DNA of 19,435 bases, taken from positions 1 to 19,435 of the forward strand of contig DKYZ01000111.1 of assembly GCA_002493515.1 (NCBI GenBank), in the 5' to 3' direction. Numbering within the stretch: position 1 is the first letter of the stretch; every line of letters starts with the position of its first letter. The notes below the pieces were generated by a model. It was not told where the DNA came from. It made no database searches and was given only the letters and a program-made list of their open reading frames with translations. The stretch is from Porphyromonadaceae bacterium UBA7087 (GTDB lineage Bacteria; Bacteroidota; Bacteroidia; Bacteroidales; Muribaculaceae). The translations under genes and the position numbers were made by a program. Positions 5,751 to 13,772 of the stretch are shown piece by piece.

Positions 5751-8113
5751 AAACTCTGAAATACCAACAAGACGCTATCGGCGATCTGACCGACAAGACA
5801 ATCAAGCTGCTTAACCTCGGAGGCTCCCGCCGGAAGATTGTATTTGAGGCACCAACAGGCGCAGGGAAAACAGTAATGACTTGTCAGACGCTTGCCAACA
5901 TAGTTGATGAACTACGCACTCGCTGCGATAGCCGCTTCAAAGAGTGCGCCTTCATCTGGTTCGCGCCACGGAAACTACACCTGCAAAGCTACATGAGCCT
6001 CAAAGGGGCTTTCGGCGAAACCCGAAAGCTCACCCCGGTTATGTTCGACGAACTCGACCAAAGCGAGGGCATCCAGCCTGGCGAGATTCTTTTCGTCAAC
6101 TGGGAGAGTGTCAACAAGGAGAAGAATATTATGGTGCGCGACAGCGAAAGCTCCGCTTCGCTTTATGAAATCACCCGGCGCACACAGGAAGAACTCGGCT
6201 TGCCTATTGTTGCAGTGATTGACGAGGAACATATGTTCTGGTCGAACACTGCTGATAAAACAAAGGCGGTGCTTGAACGCATCAATCCCGCCATCGAGCT
6301 GCGTATCTCGGCCACACCAAAGACCTCGCACCCCGACGAGCGCACAAAGGTGTATCGTCAGGACGTTATCAACGCCGAAATGATAAAGAAAGAGGTGGTG
6401 CTGAACCCGGAAATAGACATCTACGGCTCGGAAGACGAAATCGCCATAAACGAACGTCTGATAAAGGCCGCCCTCGAGAAGCGCGACCAGATAGCCGAAG
6501 CCTATAAGGCTGAGGGTATCGACATCAATCCGCTGCTCCTTATTCAGCTTCCCAACGACAAGAAGGAATCAATGACCACTGAAGACGAGAAGGTGGCGGA
6601 GCAGGTGAAGACCTACCTTAGATATATGTGCGACATAACGGAGGAGAACGGCAGACTCGCCGTATGGCTCTCCAACGAGAAGTCAAACCTTGATGGACTT
6701 GAGAATCCCATGAACCTTGCGCAGGTACTTCTGTTCAAGGAGGCTATCGCCCTGGGGTGGGACTGTCCACGCGCGGCGGTACTGCTTATCTTCCGCAAAC
6801 TGCAGAGCGCGCAGTTCACCATCCAGACAGTAGGCCGCATCCTGAGGATGCCTGAGCAGAAGCATTATCCCAATGATCTGTTGAACGTAGGCTACGTCTA
6901 TACAGACATAGCCAAAGACAAAATCGACATCGTGACAGCCGATTTAGGCTATATCCTAAGCGATACCATCACCGCGTATCGCCGCGCCAATCTCCGCAAC
7001 GTGTCGCTGAAATCCCTCTATTCGGAACGGCCCAACATAGAGCGCAACTATCTCGGTCCGGACTTCCGGAAAGTACTGTATGACACCGCCACCGATTTCT
7101 GGAAACTCGAAAAGGGTGCCGGACTTTTCTCCATCGCCGAACTTGCCGCCATGCGCTCCGACGATGACGACTACCAGCCACTTCCGGAGACAGATGACAC
7201 CACAGTCAACGAAAACCGACGCCGTGTGAAGAACTCGATCCGACTTGATGTCAAGACAATCAATATCGAGATTCCCAAGGATGTCCATTTCCAGAACGAA
7301 GTGCAGACGCTAAACGTGGAGCAGGCCAAGTTCGCACGCACATCCGGCGAGATCGACGGCGTCTATATAGCGTATATCGACAGCAAGGGGGGTCAGTTCG
7401 AGCGCAAGGGGCGCACTGATAAGATCGCGAGCTTCCTCACGGAACTTATCGCCGACTTCTTCGGCATATATGAGACAGACGCCAAGAAGGTGGTGCTCTA
7501 TCATGACAACCGTCCGAAATTCGACAGGCTTCTTGACATAGCCCTGGAGAAATATGCCCGTAAAAGACAGGCAGCGGCTGCCAAAGCCGCAGCAACACGG
7601 GTATATAAGGAACACGACTGGGAGGTGCCTGAAAAGAGAGTATATGATGCCGAGACCAATCATGTGGCCTTGGCCGAGAACCATGCGCTGCGGCCATTCG
7701 TGCAGCTTGCCGCAGCCTCGAATCCGGAAAAGGAGTTTGTAAGATTTCTTGAGGAGAACACGACGTATATCGACTGGTGGTATAAGAACGGCGACAACGG
7801 AAAGCATAACTACGCCATCGAATACCACAAGGGAGAGGGGGGAGAAAAGGCACTTTTCTATGTGGATTTCGTAATCCGCATGAAAAATGGCCACATCTAT
7901 CTTTTCGACACCAAGAGCGCAGGGAGCGACATGTTTGCAGCCGACAAACACAATGCCCTTCTCGAATATGTCAAGACCAACTCCTCACCGCAACAGCCTC
8001 TCGCCGGAGGAGTCATCCTGCAGCAAGGCTCCAACTGGCTCTATTCTCCCCTGCCCATCGAGAACACAACCGACACATTGAACTGGGATAGTTTCTATCC
8101 GCAACAAGCATAA
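5747..8113 (+). CDS. res: Type III restriction enzyme Res subunit (SF2 helicase-nuclease)
   Basis: A 788-aa protein, shorter than EcoP15I-type Res (about 970). Superfamily 2 motifs run in order: Walker A APTGAGKT (35-42), DEEH (159-162, Walker B with Glu in place of Ala), SAT (188-190), GWDCPRA (337-343) and QTVGRILR (360-367, motif VI with its arginines). The C-terminal part holds a PD-(D/E)xK-type endonuclease core: Asp707 in FYVDFVIR and Asp721-Thr-Lys723 in YLFDTKSAGS. Known Type III Res subunits hydrolyse ATP to signal along DNA and cut when two inversely oriented unmethylated sites engage; cutting needs the Mod partner. All key residues appear intact, so the enzyme is predicted active. 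It overlaps mod by 4 nt and is followed 14 nt later by the small-protein gene. Confidence 0.93.
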   Translation: MKTLKYQQDAIGDLTDKTIKLLNLGGSRRKIVFEAPTGAGKTVMTCQTLANIVDELRTRCDSRFKECAFIWFAPRKLHLQSYMSLKGAFGETRKLTPVMFDELDQSEGIQPGEILFVNWESVNKEKNIMVRDSESSASLYEITRRTQEELGLPIVAVIDEEHMFWSNTADKTKAVLERINPAIELRISATPKTSHPDERTKVYRQDVINAEMIKKEVVLNPEIDIYGSEDEIAINERLIKAALEKRDQIAEAYKAEGIDINPLLLIQLPNDKKESMTTEDEKVAEQVKTYLRYMCDITEENGRLAVWLSNEKSNLDGLENPMNLAQVLLFKEAIALGWDCPRAAVLLIFRKLQSAQFTIQTVGRILRMPEQKHYPNDLLNVGYVYTDIAKDKIDIVTADLGYILSDTITAYRRANLRNVSLKSLYSERPNIERNYLGPDFRKVLYDTATDFWKLEKGAGLFSIAELAAMRSDDDDYQPLPETDDTTVNENRRRVKNSIRLDVKTINIEIPKDVHFQNEVQTLNVEQAKFARTSGEIDGVYIAYIDSKGGQFERKGRTDKIASFLTELIADFFGIYETDAKKVVLYHDNRPKFDRLLDIALEKYARKRQAAAAKAAATRVYKEHDWEVPEKRVYDAETNHVALAENHALRPFVQLAAASNPEKEFVRFLEENTTYIDWWYKNGDNGKHNYAIEYHKGEGGEKALFYVDFVIRMKNGHIYLFDTKSAGSDMFAADKHNALLEYVKTNSSPQQPLAGGVILQQGSNWLYSPLPIENTTDTLNWDSFYPQQA

Positions 8114-8127
8114 GACAAGCATAAGAG

Positions 8128-8349
8128 ATGAGCAACAGAGGAATAGACCAGAAATTCGTCCATTACGGAATCCGGCGCGATGACCTCTCGATGATCGAGG
8201 CCATCTGCGATGCCGAGGAGATTGACTTCCACTGGCTCAGCGAGGAGATTCTCAAAGCCTATCATGCCAGGAAAGTCGATGCGATAGAGATCGACGACGC
8301 CACCACGGAGGAGATTATCCGCACGGCAATACAGAAAATCAGACAGTAA
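8128..8349 (+). CDS. Small acidic protein of the DNA modification system-associated type
   Basis: A 73-aa, Asp/Glu-rich, mostly helical protein with no transmembrane segment. The stretch DLSMIEAICDAEEIDFHWLSEEILKAYHARK resembles the short proteins found between restriction/modification genes and DndD-like ATPases, often labelled DNA modification system-associated small protein; this is recalled family resemblance, not a search result. No catalytic motif is visible. It lies 14 nt after res and 12 nt before the DndD-like gene, inside one transcription unit, so it probably acts as an adaptor or inhibitor within the complex, which is inference. Codon usage and GC match the neighbours. The start is the first ATG after the res stop. 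Confidence 0.72.
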   Translation: MSNRGIDQKFVHYGIRRDDLSMIEAICDAEEIDFHWLSEEILKAYHARKVDAIEIDDATTEEIIRTAIQKIRQ

Positions 8350-8361
8350 ACCGTCAGCGTC

Positions 8362-10362
8362 ATGCTAATCCAGAGAATCAAAGTCAGCAACTACAAGACC
8401 TATCTTGACCTCGACCTCGACCTGAGTGTTGACGATGAGCGCCCGATTATCCTTATCGGCGGCTCGAACGGCGGCGGCAAGACCACTCTTTTCGAGGCAA
8501 TCAGCGGTGCGCTCTACGGACTCAAGATCGAGAACCGCGAGCATTTCATGGAACTTGTCAACCAGGGAGCCGCCGGTCAGGTCAAGCCGGAAATCATCCT
8601 GCAGATCACGTTCAGCGGCAAGGTGCTCGGCCAGGAACAGAAGTATATCCTCAAACGCACCTACATGCTAAACCCGGCCGGGAAACCGCTTGAGAGCGTC
8701 AGCCTGAACATGAACGGCAACATATTCATCTACGGCACGATGACACCGCCGAAGGAGCGCGCCAAAAACGAGCAGGAGGTCAACAAGATAATCAAGGCCA
8801 ACCTGCCGCAGGAACTGAGCAAATATTTCCTTTTCGACGCCATGCAGTCGAGCGAGCTTCTCAAAAAGAATGTGTTCGCACAGACCATCCGCGACAATTT
8901 CGAGAATGTGCTTGGCTTCAGGAAATATCTCCAGCTTAAACGTGCTGCAGAGAAGGTGCAGCAGGAATGGGCGCAGCTGCGCCTACAGGCCGAACAGGAG
9001 GCCGCCGAGTATAACGAGCTTGTCAGCCAGAAGGAGAAACTCACAGCCGACCTCAACGCCTGCATCGCCGAGCAGGATACCCTATACAAGTATCTGACCT
9101 CGATGGAGGCGGAATATCAGAAGGCGAAGGAGGGGGCACAGCAAAGCGCCACCCTCAACAAACGCATTGCCGACATCGGGACAAAGATTGACGATATTGT
9201 CAGGCGCGCCGCCACTTACGCCGAAGAGACCAGGAGGTTCATGGAAAACATCGAAATCAATGTCTTCCTGCCTAAGATGGGTGCAAATCTATCCGTAGAG
9301 ATCAACAATATCCTCCGCATCAAGGAGGAATTAGCCAATTCGACCACAGGAGCGTATCCTCTGGAAACGCTCCGCGACGTCACGGCAAAGATAATCGGCT
9401 ACCTCAGGGAGCTGTCGCTATGCCCTCAGGATGTGGATGAGGAGAATGTGGTGAGGCACATGGTGGCCGTGCAGAACACCACCAACCGGCAAGACCCGTT
9501 CGATTATCTCGACAATGCCGAGGTTGCCGCCCTGAGGTCGCTCGTCAACCGTGGCGCAAACAATCAGTTTGTCAGCCTGTACCGCCAGCGTCAGGACCTT
9601 GAGGTACTGCTCGCCACTGTCGATGAGCTGCGCACCGAAAAGAGGAATCTTGAACAGACCCGGGCCGGAGGCAACGAGTTCATAATCTCCACCTATGAGG
9701 AGAACCAGCAGAAGCTCAACAAATCGAAGATTGCGGAAGGGAAGGTGAAACAGGAGATCCAGAAACTCGACAACCGGATACACACCTATGACGTGCAGAT
9801 ACAGCAGGAGCCGGATCTGAAGTATGATACCCTTGTCAAGTTGAAACCATTCTTTGAGAAAGTAGCCGACAGTCTCTTGAAAAAGAAAAAGGCGCAGATT
9901 GAGAGCGAGATGCAACAGCAGCTCAACCGTCTGCTCGTGTCCTACAAAGGCCATATCGGGCGCGTGGAGCTTAGCGACAGCATGGAGAACTTCAACATCA
10001 GGATATTCCATACAAAGGGGAACCAGATCTCGCTCAACCAGCTCAACGCCGCATCAAAGCAGATATTCATCCAGGTGCTTCTGAAAGTGCTTCGCAACCT
10101 CGGCGACTACAATCCACCCGTGATGATCGACACCGTGATGGGTGTGCTCGACAACGAGAGCCGCGAGATGCTGTTTGAGGAATATTTCCCCAACCTCGCC
10201 GAGCAGACCATCCTCCTCTGCACCACCTCGGAGGTGCGGCCCGACAGCGACTACAGGAAGATCGAGGCATTTATCTCGAAGACATTCACGCTACAGCGCG
10301 ACGTGGAGGAACAGAAGACCACCGTCAGCGACGGTTATTTCGGAATAGAACTAAACCCCTGA
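8362..10362 (+). CDS. DndD-like SMC/Rad50-type AAA ATPase
   Basis: A 666-aa protein with ABC/SMC architecture. The N-terminal nucleotide-binding half has Walker A GSNGGGKTT (34-42) after MLIQRIKVSNYKTY, a typical RecF/Rad50/DndD start. Gln/Glu/Lys-rich coiled coils (about 195-285 and 405-530) separate it from the C-terminal half, with Walker B and D-loop VMIDTVMGVLD (587-597), resembling the IDTPLGRLD type of DndD. The ABC signature appears as LNAASKQ (561-567) where LSxGE(K/R)Q is expected: Ser-Gly-Glu is replaced, so ATP-driven dimerisation may be altered. DndD works in phosphorothioation complexes with DndC and DndE, but neither DndC nor the desulfurase is present here. It probably couples ATP binding to DNA sensing for the Mod/Res pair. 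Its stop is 4 nt before the next ATG. Confidence 0.82.
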   Translation: MLIQRIKVSNYKTYLDLDLDLSVDDERPIILIGGSNGGGKTTLFEAISGALYGLKIENREHFMELVNQGAAGQVKPEIILQITFSGKVLGQEQKYILKRTYMLNPAGKPLESVSLNMNGNIFIYGTMTPPKERAKNEQEVNKIIKANLPQELSKYFLFDAMQSSELLKKNVFAQTIRDNFENVLGFRKYLQLKRAAEKVQQEWAQLRLQAEQEAAEYNELVSQKEKLTADLNACIAEQDTLYKYLTSMEAEYQKAKEGAQQSATLNKRIADIGTKIDDIVRRAATYAEETRRFMENIEINVFLPKMGANLSVEINNILRIKEELANSTTGAYPLETLRDVTAKIIGYLRELSLCPQDVDEENVVRHMVAVQNTTNRQDPFDYLDNAEVAALRSLVNRGANNQFVSLYRQRQDLEVLLATVDELRTEKRNLEQTRAGGNEFIISTYEENQQKLNKSKIAEGKVKQEIQKLDNRIHTYDVQIQQEPDLKYDTLVKLKPFFEKVADSLLKKKKAQIESEMQQQLNRLLVSYKGHIGRVELSDSMENFNIRIFHTKGNQISLNQLNAASKQIFIQVLLKVLRNLGDYNPPVMIDTVMGVLDNESREMLFEEYFPNLAEQTILLCTTSEVRPDSDYRKIEAFISKTFTLQRDVEEQKTTVSDGYFGIELNP

Positions 10363-10366
10363 TGCC

Positions 10367-11947
10367 ATGCCATTACTATTTGGAGATATATACGTTCCGG
10401 AGAATTTCAATTCAGAGTTCGCTCCGCTCAAGGAAAGGATTGAGGCTATTGTCAATCTATCACGCACAGCCGGCAGCGAGCGCCGCTATGCCATCCCGAA
10501 CAACAAGCTGATGCGCATCTGCCTGCTCGCAGGACTTTCCACGCCGGGCAAACGCGACGAAGCGGCAGTGGAAACCATCAGACTACAGACCGGCAACCGC
10601 TTCGTGCCGAGCTTCTTCACGCACCAGGAGCTCTCGCCGCTCTATTCGGCACTTATCAAGATGCGCTATCACGACTCTACGCTTGACCTTGCGAACAACC
10701 GTGTGCTCTCGCGCATCATCGGCGCCGAGATGTGCCGCGGCCGTGACCTGCTTCTTGCCGACAACAATCTTGAGAACTGGCTTTTCTCGCAGGGAGGGCG
10801 TGCCGCGCTTGCAAAGGATATACCCGCGCTCAATCTGCTTATCGGCAATTATGGCGATGCCGAGATGGAGGCGACGCTCGACATCAACAGCCGGGCCATC
10901 ACCAATGCACAGATCATAATCGCCGGCGCGACAGGCTCTGGGAAGACCAATCTCCTTGCCGTGCTGATGCAGCAGATACGCGCGCTCTCCTCCGAGAGCT
11001 GCTACCCGGTCAACTTCCTTCTGTTTGACTACAAGGGGGAGTTCAGCGACATCCAGAACAACCACTGGCTGTCGAACTTCGACGTTGACCGCTCCTGCAT
11101 ACTCGACCCTATAGAACAGCCGCTGCCTTTCACACCCTTCAAGGATTTCACCAACCGCCCCATCAACGAGATCAACCTCTACTCTACCGAAATGGCGTCG
11201 GCACTCGCCTCGCTCGACCGCCTATCGCCAAGCTCGAACATGAGCAACCGGCTGAGCGAGACCATCGTGGAATGCTACAAGCGAACCAACGGCGCCCCCA
11301 TCACATTCACCGCGATGCTCAAGGAGTATCAGAAGAGGATGAAAGACCCCGACAAGGACGACAGCATTTCCTCGATACTCAAACAGCTTGACCGCGCCAA
11401 CATCTTTGACACCGAAGACAAGGCCAACCTTGTAGGCGAAAGTTTTATCGTAAAGATGGACAGCTATCCGAAAGACGGCCCGATTGCAAAGGCAATCGTC
11501 TATTTCCTGATGTCGAAACTCAACAACATCTACGAACAGCTCGACAAGCAGGCTGTCAACGATGAAGTGGTGCAGATACGCCACTTCTCGATTATCGACG
11601 AGGCTCACTATATGCTGAGCTTCGACAACCGCCCTCTCCGCAATCTTATTGCCGTTGGTCGCAACAAGGGACTGTCGGTCATTCTCGCCACGCAGAACAT
11701 GGCTGACTTCAAAACCAAGGGCTTTGACTTCTATGCCAATGCGCAGTATCCACTGATCATGAAGCAGCAGACAATCGACGACAAGGTAATCAAAGACCTT
11801 TTCGGCGTAAGCGGTCAGGAACTCCAGGAAATCCGTACCGCCATAGCAGGGCTTCAGAAGGGGGAGCTGATAATCAAAGACCAGATGGCCTTCGCGCTGG
11901 GCATGGGCAGCAAGTATAAGAAAATCAACGTGACACACTTGATTTAG
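10367..11947 (+). CDS. DndE-like domain fused to HerA/FtsK-type ATPase
   Basis: A 526-aa protein. Residues about 20-105 resemble DndE, with the pattern LKERIEAIV...IPNNKLMRICLLAGLSTPG, comparable to the TPN-(I/L)-CR-x-A-x-CLSLSEPG core of DndE; this is recognised by eye. From about 155 on it is a HerA-type hexameric ATPase: Walker A GATGSGKT (187-194), FDYKGEF (220-226), Walker B IIDEAH (409-414) and a sensor strand with GRNKGLSVILATQN (431-444). HerA ATPases translocate on DNA, often with a nuclease; DndE binds DNA in phosphorothioation systems. The fusion places a DNA-nick or duplex-recognition module on a translocase. It is the last gene of the mod-res-small-DndD operon. About 10 nt after its stop the first dyad of the next promoter begins. 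No transmembrane segment is seen. Confidence 0.82.
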   Translation: MPLLFGDIYVPENFNSEFAPLKERIEAIVNLSRTAGSERRYAIPNNKLMRICLLAGLSTPGKRDEAAVETIRLQTGNRFVPSFFTHQELSPLYSALIKMRYHDSTLDLANNRVLSRIIGAEMCRGRDLLLADNNLENWLFSQGGRAALAKDIPALNLLIGNYGDAEMEATLDINSRAITNAQIIIAGATGSGKTNLLAVLMQQIRALSSESCYPVNFLLFDYKGEFSDIQNNHWLSNFDVDRSCILDPIEQPLPFTPFKDFTNRPINEINLYSTEMASALASLDRLSPSSNMSNRLSETIVECYKRTNGAPITFTAMLKEYQKRMKDPDKDDSISSILKQLDRANIFDTEDKANLVGESFIVKMDSYPKDGPIAKAIVYFLMSKLNNIYEQLDKQAVNDEVVQIRHFSIIDEAHYMLSFDNRPLRNLIAVGRNKGLSVILATQNMADFKTKGFDFYANAQYPLIMKQQTIDDKVIKDLFGVSGQELQEIRTAIAGLQKGELIIKDQMAFALGMGSKYKKINVTHLI

Positions 11948-11956
11948 GCGAATCTT

Positions 11957-11971
11957 GTGTAAATTTTACAA
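11957..11971. promoter_or_regulatory. Operator-like dyad, copy 1
   Basis: GTGTAAATTTTACAA contains a 6-bp inverted repeat (TGTAAA/TTTACA, one-base centre). It matches copy 2 at 13 of 15 positions and starts 56 bp upstream of it. It lies just upstream of the -33 box of the ADP-ribosylglycohydrolase promoter. Confidence 0.5.
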
Positions 11972-11978
11972 CAAAAAA

Positions 11979-12010
11979 TTTGGAGAGAAGGGGAAAAGTC
12001 ACTAAATTTG
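11979..12010 (+). promoter_or_regulatory. Bacteroidota-type promoter of the ADP-ribosylglycohydrolase/Nudix pair
   Basis: TTTG (11979-11982), a 20-nt spacer and TAAATTTG (12003-12010) match the Bacteroidota consensus at every position. Transcription should start near 12016, leaving a leader of about 20 nt before the ATG at 12038. It shows that this pair is not just the tail of the upstream operon. Confidence 0.8.
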
Positions 12011-12012
12011 CG

Positions 12013-12027
12013 GTGTAATTTTTACAC
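12013..12027. promoter_or_regulatory. Operator-like dyad, copy 2
   Basis: GTGTAATTTTTACAC is a 6-bp inverted repeat (GTGTAA/TTACAC, 3-nt centre) over the expected transcription start. Together with copy 1 it brackets the promoter, the geometry of a repressor site pair. The Nudix/winged-helix protein encoded in this operon is the obvious candidate ligand. Confidence 0.55.
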
Positions 12028-12037
12028 AAGAATTGAT

Positions 12038-12865
12038 ATGAAAGACAACAGCAAACTCATAGAGGCAGCAAAGCTCGTGGTTCCGGGAGCCATTTGCGGC
12101 GACATCATAGGCTCGGCATATGAGTCCCACCCGACAAAGAACCCCGGTTTCTCTCTCCTTACTCCCAAAAGCCGTTTCACAGACGACACGGTATGCACCA
12201 TCGCCCTCGCAGAGACCCTGAACTCGGATCTCTGCTACACCGACGTGCTCAAACAATGGTGTCGGCGCCACATCAACGCCGGTTACGGAGGCACTTTCAT
12301 CAGGTGGATACTGTCGGACAACATAAATCCCTACAACAGCTGGGGCAACGGCTCCGCCATGCGCGTGAGCGCTGCCGGCGCATTCTCCCGCTCACTCGAT
12401 GAGGTCATGACGCGCTCCAAGCAATCGGCAGCTGTGACCCACAACCATCCTGAGGGGATAAAAGGGGCGCAGGCCACAGCCGTGGCCATATATCTCGCGC
12501 TCCGCGACATGGACAAGGCGGGAATAAAGTCGGTGATCGAGAAGGGCTTCGGCTACGACCTCTCGCGAAGGTATACTGACATACAGCGCACATACTCATT
12601 CGACGTAAGCTGCCAGGGAAGCGTGCCAGAGGCAATCATAGCGTTTCTGGAAAGCTCCGATTACGAATCCGCCGTCAGACTGGCCGTGGCCCTCGGAGGG
12701 GATGCCGACACCCAGGGGGCCATCGCCGGCGGCATAGCGGCTGCGTATTACAAGGAGATTCCAGACAGCATCATGAAGCCATGCCTGGAGAAGCTGCCGC
12801 AGGATATGATGACGGTCATTGATACATTCAACAGAAAACTCGAGAACCGTCATGGAGGAAAATAA
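12038..12865 (+). CDS. ADP-ribosylglycohydrolase family protein
   Basis: A 275-aa protein. The start is the ATG at 12038 because an in-frame ATG at 12008 falls inside the -7 promoter box. Family hallmarks are present: GDIIGSAYE (21-29), the metal-binding FTDDT (47-51), GNGSAMRVSAAG (103-114) and the C-terminal GGDADT followed by a Gly/Ala-rich helix (220-236), supplying the second metal-binding aspartates (Asp222, Asp224). DraG/ARH enzymes release ADP-ribose from modified proteins, nucleic acids or small metabolites using two Mg or Mn ions; the substrate here cannot be read from sequence. It overlaps the Nudix gene by 14 nt. ADP-ribose released here is a plausible substrate or ligand for that partner. 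Both metal motifs are intact, so activity is expected. Confidence 0.9.
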   Translation: MKDNSKLIEAAKLVVPGAICGDIIGSAYESHPTKNPGFSLLTPKSRFTDDTVCTIALAETLNSDLCYTDVLKQWCRRHINAGYGGTFIRWILSDNINPYNSWGNGSAMRVSAAGAFSRSLDEVMTRSKQSAAVTHNHPEGIKGAQATAVAIYLALRDMDKAGIKSVIEKGFGYDLSRRYTDIQRTYSFDVSCQGSVPEAIIAFLESSDYESAVRLAVALGGDADTQGAIAGGIAAAYYKEIPDSIMKPCLEKLPQDMMTVIDTFNRKLENRHGGK

Positions 12866-13544
12866 GTACTGCTACCGCTATCCACATCCGGCGGTCACGA
12901 CCGACTGCGTGATATTCGGTTTCGACGGTTCGTCGCTCAATGTGCTTCTCATAGAGCGCGGCATAGAGCCATACAAGGGGCACTGGGCATTTCCCGGCGG
13001 TTTCCTCAACATGGATGAACCGGCTGAGGAGGGGGCCAGGAGGGAATTGAGGGAGGAAACCGGCCTGACCGACGCCTACATCGAGCAGTTTCACGCCTAC
13101 AGCACTCCTGACCGCGACCCGCGCGAGAGGGTCATAACCATAGCCTATCTCGCGCTGGTCAGGATATGCGACGTCAAAGGGGGCGATGACGCAGCCGACG
13201 CCCGCTGGTTTCCTGTAAACGAGGTGCCGCGGCTTGCCTTCGACCATGACCTGATTCTGCGCGACGCCCTCGCCCGGCTCAGGGAGAGGATCCATTTCCG
13301 CCCCATCGGTCATGACCTCCTGCCTGACAAATTCACTCTCCGACAATTGCAGACGCTATATGAGAGCATCCTGGGGATACGGTTCGACCGCCGCAACTTC
13401 GCCAAGAAGATGCTTCATCTGGACGTCCTCAACCCTCTCGACGAGACAGTATGGCCCACGCCCAAAAGGGAGGCCAGGCTCTACTGTTTCAATCTTGAGA
13501 AATACAATGAGCTGAAGCAACGCGGCTTCCGTCTGGAGTTCTGA
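12852..13544 (+). CDS. Nudix hydrolase with C-terminal winged helix (NrtR-type regulator/ADP-ribose pyrophosphatase)
   Basis: A 230-aa protein. I chose the ATG at 12852 (MEENKYCYRY), which overlaps the previous gene by 14 nt; the in-frame ATG at 12819 would add 11 residues from inside the upstream gene. The N-terminal Nudix domain has an intact box: Gly50, Glu56, then RELREETGL (64-72), fitting Gx5Ex7REUxEExGU, so hydrolysis of ADP-ribose or a similar nucleotide sugar is possible. Residues about 150-225 (LLPDKFTLRQLQTLYESILG...FAKKMLHLDVL) match the winged helix of NrtR-type regulators, which use ADP-ribose as the effector to control NAD metabolism genes. Related Nudix-winged-helix proteins in Bacteroidota control sugar use instead, so the regulon is uncertain. 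The twin dyads upstream suggest autoregulation. Confidence 0.85.
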   Translation: MEENKYCYRYPHPAVTTDCVIFGFDGSSLNVLLIERGIEPYKGHWAFPGGFLNMDEPAEEGARRELREETGLTDAYIEQFHAYSTPDRDPRERVITIAYLALVRICDVKGGDDAADARWFPVNEVPRLAFDHDLILRDALARLRERIHFRPIGHDLLPDKFTLRQLQTLYESILGIRFDRRNFAKKMLHLDVLNPLDETVWPTPKREARLYCFNLEKYNELKQRGFRLEF

Positions 13545-13772
13545 AAGACATACGCCAGCCAAAGAATCAGAGAGGGAATTGTTTTTTCCTGATGCAAAGA
13601 TACTGCCTGGATATTTCATAATTATTTCAAACTGATTAACTTTTCTTTAAACCGCCGACGACAAGCCAAGGAGCGGAGACGGGCAAAACCGTAAAACGAG
13701 TATTTTCCCAGTCACGACATACAAACAGCGGATTTTTTTGTTATATTAGCATAGACCAAACATAAAGACATT

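Noticed and set aside
7310..7951. Minus-strand frame of 213 codons
   Set aside because: Antisense to the Res nuclease domain, whose D...DxK motif is intact; no start signal or domain of its own.
3297..13772. Integrase, transposase, direct-repeat ends or a tRNA attachment site flanking the defence operon
   Set aside because: I looked at both flanks and found no such gene and no convincing matched direct repeats, so I cannot call a mobile island.
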